From: Novosphingobium sp.
Lineage (GTDB): Bacteria; Pseudomonadota; Alphaproteobacteria; Sphingomonadales; Sphingomonadaceae
NCBI RefSeq assembly: GCF_027486195.1
Contig: NZ_JAIXPP010000087.1
Span: 1 to 64,000 of the forward strand
Direction of reading: 5' to 3'
DNA: 64,000 nucleotides
A program made the translations under genes and the position numbers. Position 1 is the stretch's first letter, and each line of letters begins with the position of its first letter. Of this stretch, positions 8,443 to 16,912 are shown piece after piece. The notes beneath the pieces were generated by a model. That model was not told the origin of the DNA and made no database searches. It saw only the letters and a program-made list of their open reading frames with translations.

Positions 8443-9363
8443 TCAAAAGTACCCCTGCTGCTTCTTGACTTCCATGCCCGCGCCGCCGGCATCCTTGTCG
8501 ATCACGCGGCCCTGCCGCTCGCTGGTGGTCGTCAGTAGCGTTTCCTGGATCACTTCGTTGAGCGTGGTCGCATTGCTCTCCACCGCACCCGTCAGCGGGA
8601 AGCAGCCCAGCGTGCGGAAGCGGATCGAACGTTCCGTGATTTCAGGGCAATAGCCCAGCACCTTCTCGAGCCGCGGCAAGTCGTCGGCCATGAACAACCC
8701 GCCTTCCCACTCGAAGGTCGGCCGCTTCGCCGCGAAATAGAGCGGCACGATCGGCACATCGTTCAGCCGGATGTACTGCCAGATATCGAGCTCGGTCCAG
8801 TTCGAGATCGGGAACACGCGGATGCTCTCGCCCTTGTTCTTGCGGGCGTTGTAGATGTTCCACAGCTCGGGCCGCTGGTTCTTGGGGTCCCAGCCGTGGC
8901 TGGCGGTGCGGAAGCTGAAGATGCGCTCCTTCGCGCGGCTCTTCTCCTCATCGCGCCGCGCGCCGCCGAAGGCCGCGTCAAAGCCCCACTTGTCGAGCGC
9001 CTGCTTCAGCCCTTCGGTCTTCCACATGTCGGTGTGGAGTGCGCCGTGATCGAACGGATTGATCCCGCGCTCCGCCGCTTCCGGGTTCTGGTAGACGAGC
9101 AGCTCCATGCCGCTCTCCTTCGCCATCCGCTCGCGCAGCTCGTACATCGCCTTGAACTTCCACGTCGTATCGACATGGAGCAGCGGGAACGGCGGCGGGC
9201 TGGGATAGAACGCCTTGCGCGCAAGATGCAGCATCACCGCGCTATCCTTGCCCACCGAATAGAGCATCACCGGATTGGTCGCCTCAGCCACCACCTCGCG
9301 CATGATGTGGATCGCCTCGGCTTCGAGCCGCTGGATGTGGGTCAGGGTGGACAGTTCAGACAT
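8443..9363 (-). CDS. cysD: Sulfate adenylyltransferase subunit 2 (CysD)
   Basis: A 306-residue catalytic subunit of ATP sulfurylase, of the PAPS-reductase/ATP-pyrophosphatase fold. The PP-loop appears as [14 protein letters not shown] (about residue 40), with [24 protein letters not shown] and [15 protein letters not shown] downstream. It works with CysN to form APS. I use the ATG at 9363 ([11 protein letters not shown]), which gives the usual family length; the track start at 9453 would add 30 residues with no family resemblance. It is the first gene of the cys operon and diverges from a LuxR-type regulator, with two palindromes in the 83-bp gap. Confidence 0.95.
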   Translation of the reverse strand: MSELSTLTHIQRLEAEAIHIMREVVAEATNPVMLYSVGKDSAVMLHLARKAFYPSPPPFPLLHVDTTWKFKAMYELRERMAKESGMELLVYQNPEAAERGINPFDHGALHTDMWKTEGLKQALDKWGFDAAFGGARRDEEKSRAKERIFSFRTASHGWDPKNQRPELWNIYNARKNKGESIRVFPISNWTELDIWQYIRLNDVPIVPLYFAAKRPTFEWEGGLFMADDLPRLEKVLGYCPEITERSIRFRTLGCFPLTGAVESNATTLNEVIQETLLTTTSERQGRVIDKDAGGAGMEVKKQQGYF

Positions 9364-9405
9364 CGCGTTCTCGCGCCTCATGGATTGCGGGCTCCAGATG
9401 GCCTC

Positions 9406-9421
9406 TTGCGCACTGGCGCAA
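9406..9421. promoter_or_regulatory. Inverted repeat TTGCGC-N4-GCGCAA between cysD and luxR-type gene
   Basis: A 16-bp perfect inverted repeat with 6-bp arms and 4-nt spacer. It lies 42 nt upstream of the cysD ATG and 25 nt upstream of the regulator's ATG. The size and symmetry fit a dimeric regulator binding site; which protein binds is not known. Confidence 0.5.
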
Positions 9422-9422
9422 A

Positions 9423-9438
9423 GCTCCCATATGGGAGC
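9423..9438. promoter_or_regulatory. Perfect 16-bp palindrome overlapping the ribosome site of the LuxR-type gene
   Basis: GCTCCCATATGGGAGC is fully symmetric and ends 8 nt before the ATG at 9447. Its right half contains GGGAG, the likely ribosome binding site of that gene. It could be an autoregulatory operator or a small RNA hairpin that hides the ribosome site. Confidence 0.6.
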
Positions 9439-9446
9439 ACAACGCC

Positions 9447-10541
9447 ATGGCATTCCTTTCGACCGATCAACGCGAGCTTTACCTGCCGCTCATGGAGGGC
9501 CTGCTGGAGGATCCGCCGTGGCAGCGCTTCCTCGGCAATCTGCTCCAGCGCACCGGCGCGCGGCGGGCGGCGCTGGCGCTCGCGCAGCCGGGATCGCCGG
9601 AGCCCACGCTCACCGTCCGCGCCGACGCCGCCCGCGCCGCGCTCGATCCCCCGCTCGATCTGGCGCGCCTCGCCGCACTCGGTCTGTTCCCCGGCACCGC
9701 CATGCGCACGGGCCGCGTCTACACGCTGGGCGAGATGCTCGATTTCGACGTACCCGCCCGCCTCGGCGCGCAGCGGTCCGCGCTCGGCGCGATGCGGATC
9801 AACCACGCGCGTGCCGTCCGCGTCGGCAGTGCCGGCACCGGCGAGGCTTGGCTGCTCCTCACCCGCGAGCGCGAGGACCTCGGCGCGGCGGACAGCGCGC
9901 TCCTTGCTGCATTGGCCCCGCATCTTGCCGCCGCGCTTGCCGTGCGCGCCGCGCTCGGCAAGGCCGGAATGCGCGCCGCGATGGCGGAAAGCACGCTGGC
10001 CCTACTCGGCACCGGCGAGATTGCGCTTACCGCCAGCGGACATGTCCTCGCCGCCGATCCGGTGGCCGAAAGCCTCCTCATTTTCTCCGCCGAACCCGGC
10101 CCCGCACGCCGCCTCCAACTTCTCCCCGAAACCGCGCGTGCGCTCGAAACCGCCTGCACCGCACTCGCCGGCACTGCCACACCCGAGGCACGCCGCCTCG
10201 TTCGGCTTGGCGAAGATCCGCGCCGCGATCTGCTGCTGCGCCCGGCAGGTCAGGATGCTGGCCATTCTGCTGCTGCGATCGGCTTGATCCGCAGCCCATC
10301 CGGGCGGGTTGCGCGGTCCGCACCAGAGGTCATCGCCAGTACCCACGGCCTTTCCGCGCGAGAGGCTGCGCTGGCCTGCGGCCTCATGCAGGGCGAGACC
10401 ATCGTCGAAGCCGGAACCCGCCTCGGCCTCACCCAGGAAACGGCGCGGAACTACTCCAAGCGTATCTACGCCAAGACCAGCACCACCGGTCAGGCCGATC
10501 TCGTCCGCCTGCTAATGGGCGGCCTCGCACCCTTCTGCTGA
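9447..10541 (+). CDS. LuxR-family transcriptional regulator
   Basis: A 364-residue protein with a C-terminal LuxR/GerE-type helix-turn-helix (about residues 295-355: [44 protein letters not shown]). In the HTH the usual second Thr-Val of TVKNH is replaced by TARNYSKRI, a variant seen in a subgroup of alphaproteobacterial regulators. The N-terminal two thirds is Ala-rich, with no recognised sensor motif. It may hold a GAF/PAS-like fold, but I cannot show this. It diverges from cysD, and a palindrome overlaps its own ribosome site, so it may control itself and perhaps the cys operon. Confidence 0.8.
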   Translation: MAFLSTDQRELYLPLMEGLLEDPPWQRFLGNLLQRTGARRAALALAQPGSPEPTLTVRADAARAALDPPLDLARLAALGLFPGTAMRTGRVYTLGEMLDFDVPARLGAQRSALGAMRINHARAVRVGSAGTGEAWLLLTREREDLGAADSALLAALAPHLAAALAVRAALGKAGMRAAMAESTLALLGTGEIALTASGHVLAADPVAESLLIFSAEPGPARRLQLLPETARALETACTALAGTATPEARRLVRLGEDPRRDLLLRPAGQDAGHSAAAIGLIRSPSGRVARSAPEVIASTHGLSAREAALACGLMQGETIVEAGTRLGLTQETARNYSKRIYAKTSTTGQADLVRLLMGGLAPFC

Positions 10542-10598
10542 GGGCTGGACGCGCGGCCCAGCGCTGATATCCTCATCGCGGCAGGCAGGGGGGAGACC

Positions 10599-11294
10599 AT
10601 GAACGCCGAAACCGGATCATCGCTTGATCGCGCGCGCCGCCGCATCGCCTATTTCTCCGTCGCCGCCTGCGCCATGCTTGCGCTGACACTCGTCGGGTTT
10701 GGCGACAACCTCTTCACGAATGTCGGCCAGCCCAGCAATTTCGACCCCAAGTTCATCGCGCACGGCCTTACCAGCCTTGCCTGGATGGTGCTGCTGGTCG
10801 TGCAGTCAACGCTGATCGGCGCAGGAAATCCCCGCCTGCACCGCAAACTGGGTCTTGCAGGGCTGATCATCGCGCTGGGCGTCACGCTCAGCACGCTTTA
10901 TCTCTTTGTGGTGCTGTGGAAAGGCTGGGATCACATGGGTGCGGAAGCCAAGGCAAACCGCCTGCTGCTGCCCGCTTATGCGCTGCTTGTGGGGCTCGCT
11001 TTCGCCAACCGCCACCGCCCCGCGCTGCACAAGCGACTGATCCTGCTCGGCTCGTTCTGCATGCTCGGCCCGGTGCTGGCGCGCACGTTCGATCCATTGT
11101 TCGTGCCCTTCATCGAAGGCTGGCCCGAAAGCGCGATCGAAACGATGTTCTGGCCCTATTTCCTCGGGATCTGGAGCGCTTTCTTCGCCTCGCTCCTTGC
11201 CTACGACGTGGCAACCATGCGCCGCCCCGCCGCCGTCACGCTGGGCGGCATCGCGCTGTTCGCCGCCTGCTGGCTGATCGCGGTCGGCACCTGA
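10599..11294 (+). CDS. Multi-pass membrane protein of unknown function
   Basis: A 231-residue protein with about six or seven hydrophobic helices (for example VAACAMLALTLVGF, LAWMVLLVVQSTLIGA, LAGLIIALGVTLSTLYLFVVLW, LLLPAYALLVGLAF, FLGIWSAFFASLLAYDV). Short charged loops include NPRLHRKLG and NRHRPALHKR, a pattern reminiscent of small heme-associated or DUF2306-like membrane proteins, but I do not recognise the family. GGGGGAGACC precedes the ATG at 10599. It follows the LuxR-type regulator by 57 bp on the same strand and converges with the CmcJ-like gene. Confidence 0.75.
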   Translation: MNAETGSSLDRARRRIAYFSVAACAMLALTLVGFGDNLFTNVGQPSNFDPKFIAHGLTSLAWMVLLVVQSTLIGAGNPRLHRKLGLAGLIIALGVTLSTLYLFVVLWKGWDHMGAEAKANRLLLPAYALLVGLAFANRHRPALHKRLILLGSFCMLGPVLARTFDPLFVPFIEGWPESAIETMFWPYFLGIWSAFFASLLAYDVATMRRPAAVTLGGIALFAACWLIAVGT

Positions 11295-11295
11295 C

Positions 11296-12204
11296 CTACT
11301 CGAAGAACGCCACCCCGCGCACTTCGATGCTCTCCCGGATTTTCGCATCCGGCAGGCTGGTATCGTGAAACGCGGTATGCGGGCAGCGCCAGGTCACCGC
11401 ATGGTCGCTGTCCTGAAACTTGAACAGCAGCACATCGTCCGCCGCCATGTTGGAGAAATACCACCAGCGGTGGCGCTCCCGGTGGCGGAAGATCGTCGCC
11501 GCGATCATCTGATCCTCGCCCTCGACCGGTGCAGTCAGCGCGTCGCCAACCGGGAATTCATCGACCACGAACAGGGTGTTGGACGCGGTCTCCTCATCGC
11601 TCACCGTGCGCCCGTCACAAACCGCCAGCGGCCAGTCCTGCGGGCCGGGTGAAAACGTGCGCCACAGCGAGAAGCAGATGTACCGCTTGTACCCCGGTCC
11701 ATCGGGAAACGTCTGCCCATAGACCCGCGCTGCGGCACGCTTGCCGGTCAGTTCGTTGTAATCGACATGCGCCTCGCCCGCCGGCGGCTGGATCCCGCCC
11801 GAATGGACATAGCCTGCCACCTTCTCCTGCGCACGGCTGGAAAGGTCGCCCGAAGTGCGGATCATCCAGCCCTGCGTCGATACCTTGTCCGCCCCCGTCA
11901 GCCGCGCCACAAGCGCCTCGACCTCGCGCTGGTAGCTGGCATCAACCGCCCCTTTGTCGTGGAAATCGGCAATCGCCGTCTCATGCTTGGCGATCACGAA
12001 ACCGTGCATGTCGAGGCTGAAATGATCGCGCAGCGGCATCCCGTCGCGCACTACGACAGCATAGTCGCGGTAGTCGCCGGTGTTCATCTCCGCGCCCTGG
12101 CTCACATAACGCCGGGTGACGAATTCGCCCTCGTCGAGATAGCGGATCAGCGCCGGAGCCTGCCGCGCGGTTTCCTCGATATCGTCCAGCGCAGCCGTTG
12201 CCAT
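11296..12204 (-). CDS. CmcJ/NvfI (AsaB-like) family oxidoreductase
   Basis: A 302-residue protein resembling the CmcJ/NvfI/AsaB family, found in cephamycin and fungal natural-product pathways and as single enzymes in proteobacteria. Family-like landmarks are AHVDYNELTG (His-x-Asp), the RYICFSLWRTFSP core, PLAVCDGRTV, HRWWYFSNMAADDVLLFKFQDS and CPHTAFHD. The His-x-Asp plus a distal His suggests Fe(II)/2-oxoglutarate-type chemistry, but the reaction here is unknown. GGGAG precedes the ATG at 12204. It is the last gene of a DUF1330-MHS transporter-CmcJ set, 31 bp after the transporter, so its substrate may be the imported compound. Confidence 0.75.
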   Translation of the reverse strand: MATAALDDIEETARQAPALIRYLDEGEFVTRRYVSQGAEMNTGDYRDYAVVVRDGMPLRDHFSLDMHGFVIAKHETAIADFHDKGAVDASYQREVEALVARLTGADKVSTQGWMIRTSGDLSSRAQEKVAGYVHSGGIQPPAGEAHVDYNELTGKRAAARVYGQTFPDGPGYKRYICFSLWRTFSPGPQDWPLAVCDGRTVSDEETASNTLFVVDEFPVGDALTAPVEGEDQMIAATIFRHRERHRWWYFSNMAADDVLLFKFQDSDHAVTWRCPHTAFHDTSLPDAKIRESIEVRGVAFFE

Positions 12205-12235
12205 CGCATTCTCCCATTATCGTTAGGGATACGAA

Positions 12236-13528
12236 CTATATCGGCTGCGGCTCGGGTGTCCACCCTGCGCGCGGAGCGGTTTCGGGGATGCGCCAGAGCA
12301 CCGGCAGGATCACCAGGGCCACCACCGCGATCATGGCGCCGGGCACCGCCGGCCAGCCGGTCCCTTCAAGCAGCATTTGCGCCACCAAAGGCGTGACCCC
12401 GCCAAACAGCGCTGTCGCGCTCGTCACACCCAGCGCGAGGCCGGAAAGCCGTGCCTCGCCGGAAAACTGTTCGGCCGTCGCCACCGCGCCCACCGCGCTC
12501 CATGCACCGCCGAGCGCCGCGAGCAGCACCGCACCCACCAGCGCCGGCCAGACACCGCCATGCGCCATCAGCGAAAACAGCGTGATCGGCCCCGCCGCGC
12601 AGGCAATCGCAATCCCGATCAGCACTGGCCGCCGCCCGACATGATCCGAAAGCGCACCAACCAGCGGTGTCACCGCGATCACCACGAAGGCAGCCACGGT
12701 CGAAAGCGTCAGCGCCGCGCCCTCGCCCACCGCGCCGACCGAGGCGAGGAAGGCGGGCACATAGGTAATCCCGACGTAGTAGCTGATCGAGCCCAGCGCC
12801 GAGATCGCAAAGCCCCGGATGATCCCCGCACGCTGGTGCGTGATCGCATGGCGCAGCGGGTTCTCCGGCACCGTCCCTGCCGCGCGCTGGCGCTCGAACT
12901 CGGGCGATTCGTCCATGTTTGCGCGGGCCAGCAGCACCCCGCCCGCGAGCGCCGCGCCGACAAAGAAAGGAATGCGCCAGCCCCAGGCATCGAGCGTCTC
13001 CGCTGGCATGGCCCAGGTCGTCACCGCCGCCACGCCCACGGCGAGCAGCGCGCCGATCTCGCTCGCCGCCGAAGCGCAACTGGTGATCAGGCCGCGCCGG
13101 TGCGGCCCCGCGCCTTCGATGAGATAGGCGACCACGCCGGTGTATTCGCCGCCCACCGCAAAGGCCATCACGCAGCGCAGCGCGAGCAGGAGGAAGCCCG
13201 CCGCCGGGCCGATCTGCGCGTGCGTGGGCAGCAAGGCGCAGCCCAGCATCGCCGCGGTCATCACCGCCATCGAGAGCAGCATCGCGCGCCGCCGCCCGTG
13301 CCGGTCGCCATAGTGGCCCATGGCAATCGCGCCCAGCGGTCGCATCAAGTACGACACGGCAAAGCCCGCCAGCACCGCTGCCAGCGAGCCCTCGCCGCCG
13401 CCGAACATCACGCGCGAAAGGATCGTAGCGACATAGATATAGAGCGTGAAATCGTACCACTCGACGACTGTCGAGAAACCCGCGATCAGCATCGAGCGGA
13501 GCGAAATAGTCTGATGCGCGGCGACCAT
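12236..13528 (-). CDS. MFS transporter, metabolite:H+ symporter (MHS) type
   Basis: A 430-residue 12-helix transporter. The start region FSTVVEWYDFTLYIYVA and the loop motif GHYGDRHGRRRAM (MFS motif A), later repeated as GALSDHVGRRPVLIG, match the MHS/ProP-KgtP group, which imports organic acids or compatible solutes with protons. The ATG at 13528 (MVAAHQTISLRS) puts the first helix about 15 residues in; the track start at 13726 runs through the DUF1330 gene in another frame. A strong ribosome site is not evident, so a nearby TTG is possible. It lies between the DUF1330 and CmcJ-like genes. Confidence 0.9.
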   Translation of the reverse strand: MVAAHQTISLRSMLIAGFSTVVEWYDFTLYIYVATILSRVMFGGGEGSLAAVLAGFAVSYLMRPLGAIAMGHYGDRHGRRRAMLLSMAVMTAAMLGCALLPTHAQIGPAAGFLLLALRCVMAFAVGGEYTGVVAYLIEGAGPHRRGLITSCASAASEIGALLAVGVAAVTTWAMPAETLDAWGWRIPFFVGAALAGGVLLARANMDESPEFERQRAAGTVPENPLRHAITHQRAGIIRGFAISALGSISYYVGITYVPAFLASVGAVGEGAALTLSTVAAFVVIAVTPLVGALSDHVGRRPVLIGIAIACAAGPITLFSLMAHGGVWPALVGAVLLAALGGAWSAVGAVATAEQFSGEARLSGLALGVTSATALFGGVTPLVAQMLLEGTGWPAVPGAMIAVVALVILPVLWRIPETAPRAGWTPEPQPI

Positions 13529-13569
13529 CAGGCCATCATGCCGCAAGCCTCCGCGCTTGCAAACCGCTT

Positions 13570-13860
13570 TCAGCCAACCCCTTCGGTCACCATCACGCGG
13601 TACGACGCGCCCTTGAGGCGGTGCACCTTGGCGTCCTGATAGGCCGGGCTGTTGTACCAGGCCTTCGCCGCGTCGATGTCGGGAAATTCGATAATCACGA
13701 GGCCCTCTGCGGTCGGCCCTTCCCACGTCTCGTTGGGGCCATAGAACGCCAGCGGCTTGAGCGGATGGCCCGCAATCGAAGCGCCCGCCTTGGCGTTGTA
13801 CTGATCCAGCTCAGCCTGATCGTTCACGCCATCCTTGATGAACACAACATACGCAGTCAT
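13570..13860 (-). CDS. DUF1330 domain protein
   Basis: A 96-residue protein with the DUF1330 (dimeric ferredoxin-like) layout: VFIKDGVNDQAELDQYNAKAG, LAFYGPNETWEGP, LVIIEFPDIDAAKAWYNSPAYQ. The PDIDAAKAWYNSPAYQ run is the family signature. Function is not known; relatives are small cytoplasmic dimers often near catabolic genes. It heads the group DUF1330-transporter-CmcJ and is preceded by GGAGGG-like sequence before the ATG at 13860. Confidence 0.85.
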   Translation of the reverse strand: MTAYVVFIKDGVNDQAELDQYNAKAGASIAGHPLKPLAFYGPNETWEGPTAEGLVIIEFPDIDAAKAWYNSPAYQDAKVHRLKGASYRVMVTEGVG

Positions 13861-13925
13861 TCGGGCATTCCCTCCGTTTTATGAATTTGCAGCCTAGGGT
13901 CGCAATCCCGCGCCGCGCAAGGCTT

Positions 13926-14744
13926 TCAAGTGGCCGACCATCCGGCATCGATCACGAGGTTCGATCCCGTCACCACCCGCGCCGCTTCGCTCGCCAGATA
14001 GAGCACGGACGCGGCGGTCTGCTCGGGCTGGATCGGCTCCTTCACATGCGCCACGCTGAGGTACTGCGCATAGACTTCGTCCTGCGTCAGCCCGGCCCGC
14101 GCACCGATCTCGCTGGCGGTATGCTCGACCATTCTGGTCGGCAGGAAACCGGGGCAGACCGCATTCACCGTAATGCCATAAGCGCCCAGCTCCGCCGCCA
14201 TCGTCTTCGTCATCCCGATCAGGCCGTGCTTGGTCGCGCTGTAGTGGCCGAAGCCCGGCGTGCCGATCAGCCCCGCGACCGAGGCGATGTTGATGATGCG
14301 CCCGCCGCTGCCTCCTGCGATCATCGCCGGAACCACCGCCCGGCTCATCCGCCAGCTGCCGGTGAGGTTGACCGCGATGGTCGTCTCGAAAGTCTCGTCA
14401 TCGAGCAAGTGCATCGGCGTGTTGCCGGTGAGGATACCCGCGTTGTTCACCAGAATGTCGATCCGGCCCAGTTCACCCAGCACCCGCCCGACGAAGGCGT
14501 CGATCTCGGCCTGCCGGCGGATATCGCAAGTGGCATAAAGCGCGCGAACTCCAAGCGCCTCGATTTCGCGCGCCACGGCATCGAGCGCGCCGCCGAGGGC
14601 ATAGCCCACGCTCGGCATCGCCGGTTCGCCCACGTCGCAGATCGCAACATCGGCGCCTGCGCCAGCCAAGGCCAGCGCCATCGCCCGCCCCTGCCCGCGC
14701 GCCGCGCCTGTCACGATTGCCACTTTGCCCGAAAGCCCGCCCAT
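13926..14744 (-). CDS. SDR family oxidoreductase
   Basis: A 272-residue short-chain dehydrogenase. The nucleotide motif GAARGQGRAMALALA and the Asp after the second strand (ICDVGE) suggest NAD preference. The NNAG motif (about residue 92), Ser in IINIASVAG, and YSATKHG provide the catalytic set. GAARGQGR resembles SDRs with extended insertions that hold cofactor tightly, including mycofactocin-linked ones, but no mycofactocin gene is visible here. I prefer the ATG at 14744, preceded by GAGGGGAA; the track GTG at 14765 adds seven residues. It follows kynU by 82 bp on the same strand. Confidence 0.88.
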   Translation of the reverse strand: MGGLSGKVAIVTGAARGQGRAMALALAGAGADVAICDVGEPAMPSVGYALGGALDAVAREIEALGVRALYATCDIRRQAEIDAFVGRVLGELGRIDILVNNAGILTGNTPMHLLDDETFETTIAVNLTGSWRMSRAVVPAMIAGGSGGRIINIASVAGLIGTPGFGHYSATKHGLIGMTKTMAAELGAYGITVNAVCPGFLPTRMVEHTASEIGARAGLTQDEVYAQYLSVAHVKEPIQPEQTAASVLYLASEAARVVTGSNLVIDAGWSAT

Positions 14745-14826
14745 GCCCGTTTCCCCTCGCCTCACACGGCACGAAGCATGGCCTCTCGCCGCCTGCGCCT
14801 CATCAGGTAAAAGTGATAGGCCTGCT

Positions 14827-16068
14827 TCAGGTCACGGCAGCGCGCACCGCCCACCGCGGATCGTCCCAGGCACGCGTCTCGCACACCTCGCGGATCGCGA
14901 GGACCGCCTCCAGCATGTCGACATGGCGCAGATAGAGCGGCGTCAGGCCGAAGCGCAGCACATCGGGATCGCGGAAATCGCCTATCACGCCGCGCTCCTT
15001 CAGCGCCTGCATGATCCCGTAACCTTCGGGATGCGCATAGGAGACATGGCTCCCGCGCTGCACATCCTCGCGCGGGCTTACGAGCGTGAAGCCGTGGCCG
15101 CCGCACAGTTCGTCCATCAGGTCCATGAACACGCGGCCGAGCTGGAGCGATTTCGCACGCACGGCCGCCATGTCGGCCTCGGCCATCAGGTCCACCCCGC
15201 ATTCGAGCGCAGTCAGTCCCAGCACCGATGGTGTACCGCAGAGGAAGCGCTCGATCCCCTCGGCCGCGCGGTAAAGATCCTCAAAGGCGAACGGCTCGGC
15301 ATGGCCAAACCAGCCTGAAAGCACCGGCACAGCCGCCGCCTGATGCCGCTGCGCCGCAAAGATGTACGCCGGCGCGCCCGGCCCGCCATTCAGGAACTTG
15401 TACCCGCAGCCCACCGCGAAATCCGCATGCGCCGCATTGAGGTCAACCGGTATCGCCCCCGCGCTGTGGCTGAGGTCCCACACCACCAGCGCGCCAACTT
15501 CATGCGCGCGCCGGGTCACCTCCGCCATGTCGCGTGACCTTCCGGTCTTGTAGTGCACCTGTGTCAGCAGCAGCACCGCGATATCCTCGCCGAGCCGGTC
15601 GAGCACCATGTCGCCCGGCACCGCCTCGGCCCGCACCCGCCCGCCCGAAAACGCCGCTATCCCCTGCATCATGTAGAGATCGGTGGGGAAATTGCCGGTC
15701 TCGGAAAGGATCACCGATCGCTCCGGCCGCAAGGAAAGCGCCGCCGTCATCGCCTTGAACAGGTTGATCGAGGTCGAATCCGCCACGATCACCTCGCCGG
15801 GCGCTGCACCCAGCAGGCGGCCTATCTTGTCACCCACCCGGCGCGGGGCATTCATCCAGTCCGCGCCGAGCCACGAGGTGATCAGCCCTTCGCCCCACTC
15901 CTGCGCCACCGCCCGCTCCAGCCGCGCCGTGGTGCGGCGGGGCAGCGCGCCGAGCGAATTGCCATCGAGGTAGATCAGCCCCTCGCGCAGCTGGAAGGCC
16001 GCGCGGAAGGACGCGAGCGGATCGCTTTCATCGAGCGCTTCCAGCGCCGCGCGGCTCCAATCGCTCAT
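14827..16068 (-). CDS. kynU: Kynureninase (KynU)
   Basis: A 413-residue PLP enzyme that cleaves kynurenine to anthranilate and alanine. Family landmarks include YLDGNSLGALP (about residue 35), WMNAPRRVGDKIGRLLGA, DSTSINLFK, the Asp-containing WDLSHSAGAIPVDL, and the PLP lysine in GCGYKFLNGGPG (about K222). Length fits bacterial KynU. Its ATG overlaps the kynB stop (ATGA), so the two are co-translated. No tryptophan 2,3-dioxygenase (kynA) is in the window, so the source of N-formylkynurenine is elsewhere or the substrate differs. Confidence 0.95.
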   Translation of the reverse strand: MSDWSRAALEALDESDPLASFRAAFQLREGLIYLDGNSLGALPRRTTARLERAVAQEWGEGLITSWLGADWMNAPRRVGDKIGRLLGAAPGEVIVADSTSINLFKAMTAALSLRPERSVILSETGNFPTDLYMMQGIAAFSGGRVRAEAVPGDMVLDRLGEDIAVLLLTQVHYKTGRSRDMAEVTRRAHEVGALVVWDLSHSAGAIPVDLNAAHADFAVGCGYKFLNGGPGAPAYIFAAQRHQAAAVPVLSGWFGHAEPFAFEDLYRAAEGIERFLCGTPSVLGLTALECGVDLMAEADMAAVRAKSLQLGRVFMDLMDELCGGHGFTLVSPREDVQRGSHVSYAHPEGYGIMQALKERGVIGDFRDPDVLRFGLTPLYLRHVDMLEAVLAIREVCETRAWDDPRWAVRAAVT

Positions 16069-16703
16069 GCCGCGATCTCCCGCAGCACTGCGCGCACCGG
16101 GCTCGCGTCGGCCCCGGCCAGCGGCAGCGGCAGCGCGATCAGTTCATAGACCCCCGGCGGCACCGCATCGAGCACCAGCCCCTCCAGAATGCGCATGTCA
16201 GCAGCGCGCACGGCATGGTGCGCATCCATCGTCTTCGAGGTTTCGGGATCGAGCGAGGCGGCATCGGTGCCGATCAGCACCACACCCAGCGCCGCCAGCC
16301 GCGCGATCACCGCTGCGGAAACGGCGCGAAATCCGCTATCCCACGCCTCATGCGGAAAGCGTTCGTAGGTGCGCAGCAGCACCCGCTGCGCGCCAGCCGC
16401 CTCCAGCGCCGCCCAGTCGATATCTTCCACCTGCACCGCCAGCCCGGAGGCATGGCGCACATCGACCACAACGCAGCGCCCGATATAGGGCTCCAGCGCC
16501 GTCTCGGCGCTCGTCTGCCCCGCCGCGTCATAATGAAACGGCGCATCGGCATGCGTTCCGGCGTGGAGCGGAAACGAGAGCGCACCCACGTTCACCGGGC
16601 ACTGCGCAGAGATCACCGCATGGTGGCTCAGCACGAAAGGCGGCTCGCCGGGCCAGAGCGGCGTCCGCGCATCGAGCCGCTGGGTAATGTCGAAAATCCT
16701 CAT
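16065..16703 (-). CDS. kynB: Kynurenine formamidase (KynB)
   Basis: A 212-residue cyclase-family metal amidase that turns N-formylkynurenine into kynurenine and formate. The zinc-binding motif H47-x3-H51-x-D53 appears in LHAGTHADAPFHY, and IGTDAASLDPETSKTMDAHH matches the family's second conserved block. ATG 16703 gives the normal length and has AAGGCGGGG just upstream; the track start at 16790 is too long. It heads the kynB-kynU unit and diverges from hppD. Confidence 0.93.
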   Translation of the reverse strand: MRIFDITQRLDARTPLWPGEPPFVLSHHAVISAQCPVNVGALSFPLHAGTHADAPFHYDAAGQTSAETALEPYIGRCVVVDVRHASGLAVQVEDIDWAALEAAGAQRVLLRTYERFPHEAWDSGFRAVSAAVIARLAALGVVLIGTDAASLDPETSKTMDAHHAVRAADMRILEGLVLDAVPPGVYELIALPLPLAGADASPVRAVLREIAA

Positions 16704-16912
16704 GCCCCGCCTTATCGCCAAGCGCGGGGAACAATGCACCGGAATTATGGGGCATGTTCCCTCTGCGGTCCCGCAATATGCCACAATCATGCATAGAACT
16801 GCGGAATATCGCTCCTTAGACGCATATCAGAGTGCTTATGGCGCGCACTTTGCGCGGACAGCGCGCGCCCCTTGCGCTATTATGCCCCAACCGGAACCAT
16901 GGGAGACACGCG
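16704..16912. promoter_or_regulatory. Divergent control region between kynB and hppD
   Basis: A 209-bp region with two opposed start sites. TGGGGCAT at 16748-16755 and its inverted copy ATGCCCCA at 16882-16889 lie near the two ends, each within about 45 nt of a start codon. CGCAATAT and GCGGAATAT recur in the middle. It is locally more AT-rich than the genes and presumably holds both promoters. No regulator gene adjoins it, so the controlling protein is unknown. Confidence 0.45.
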
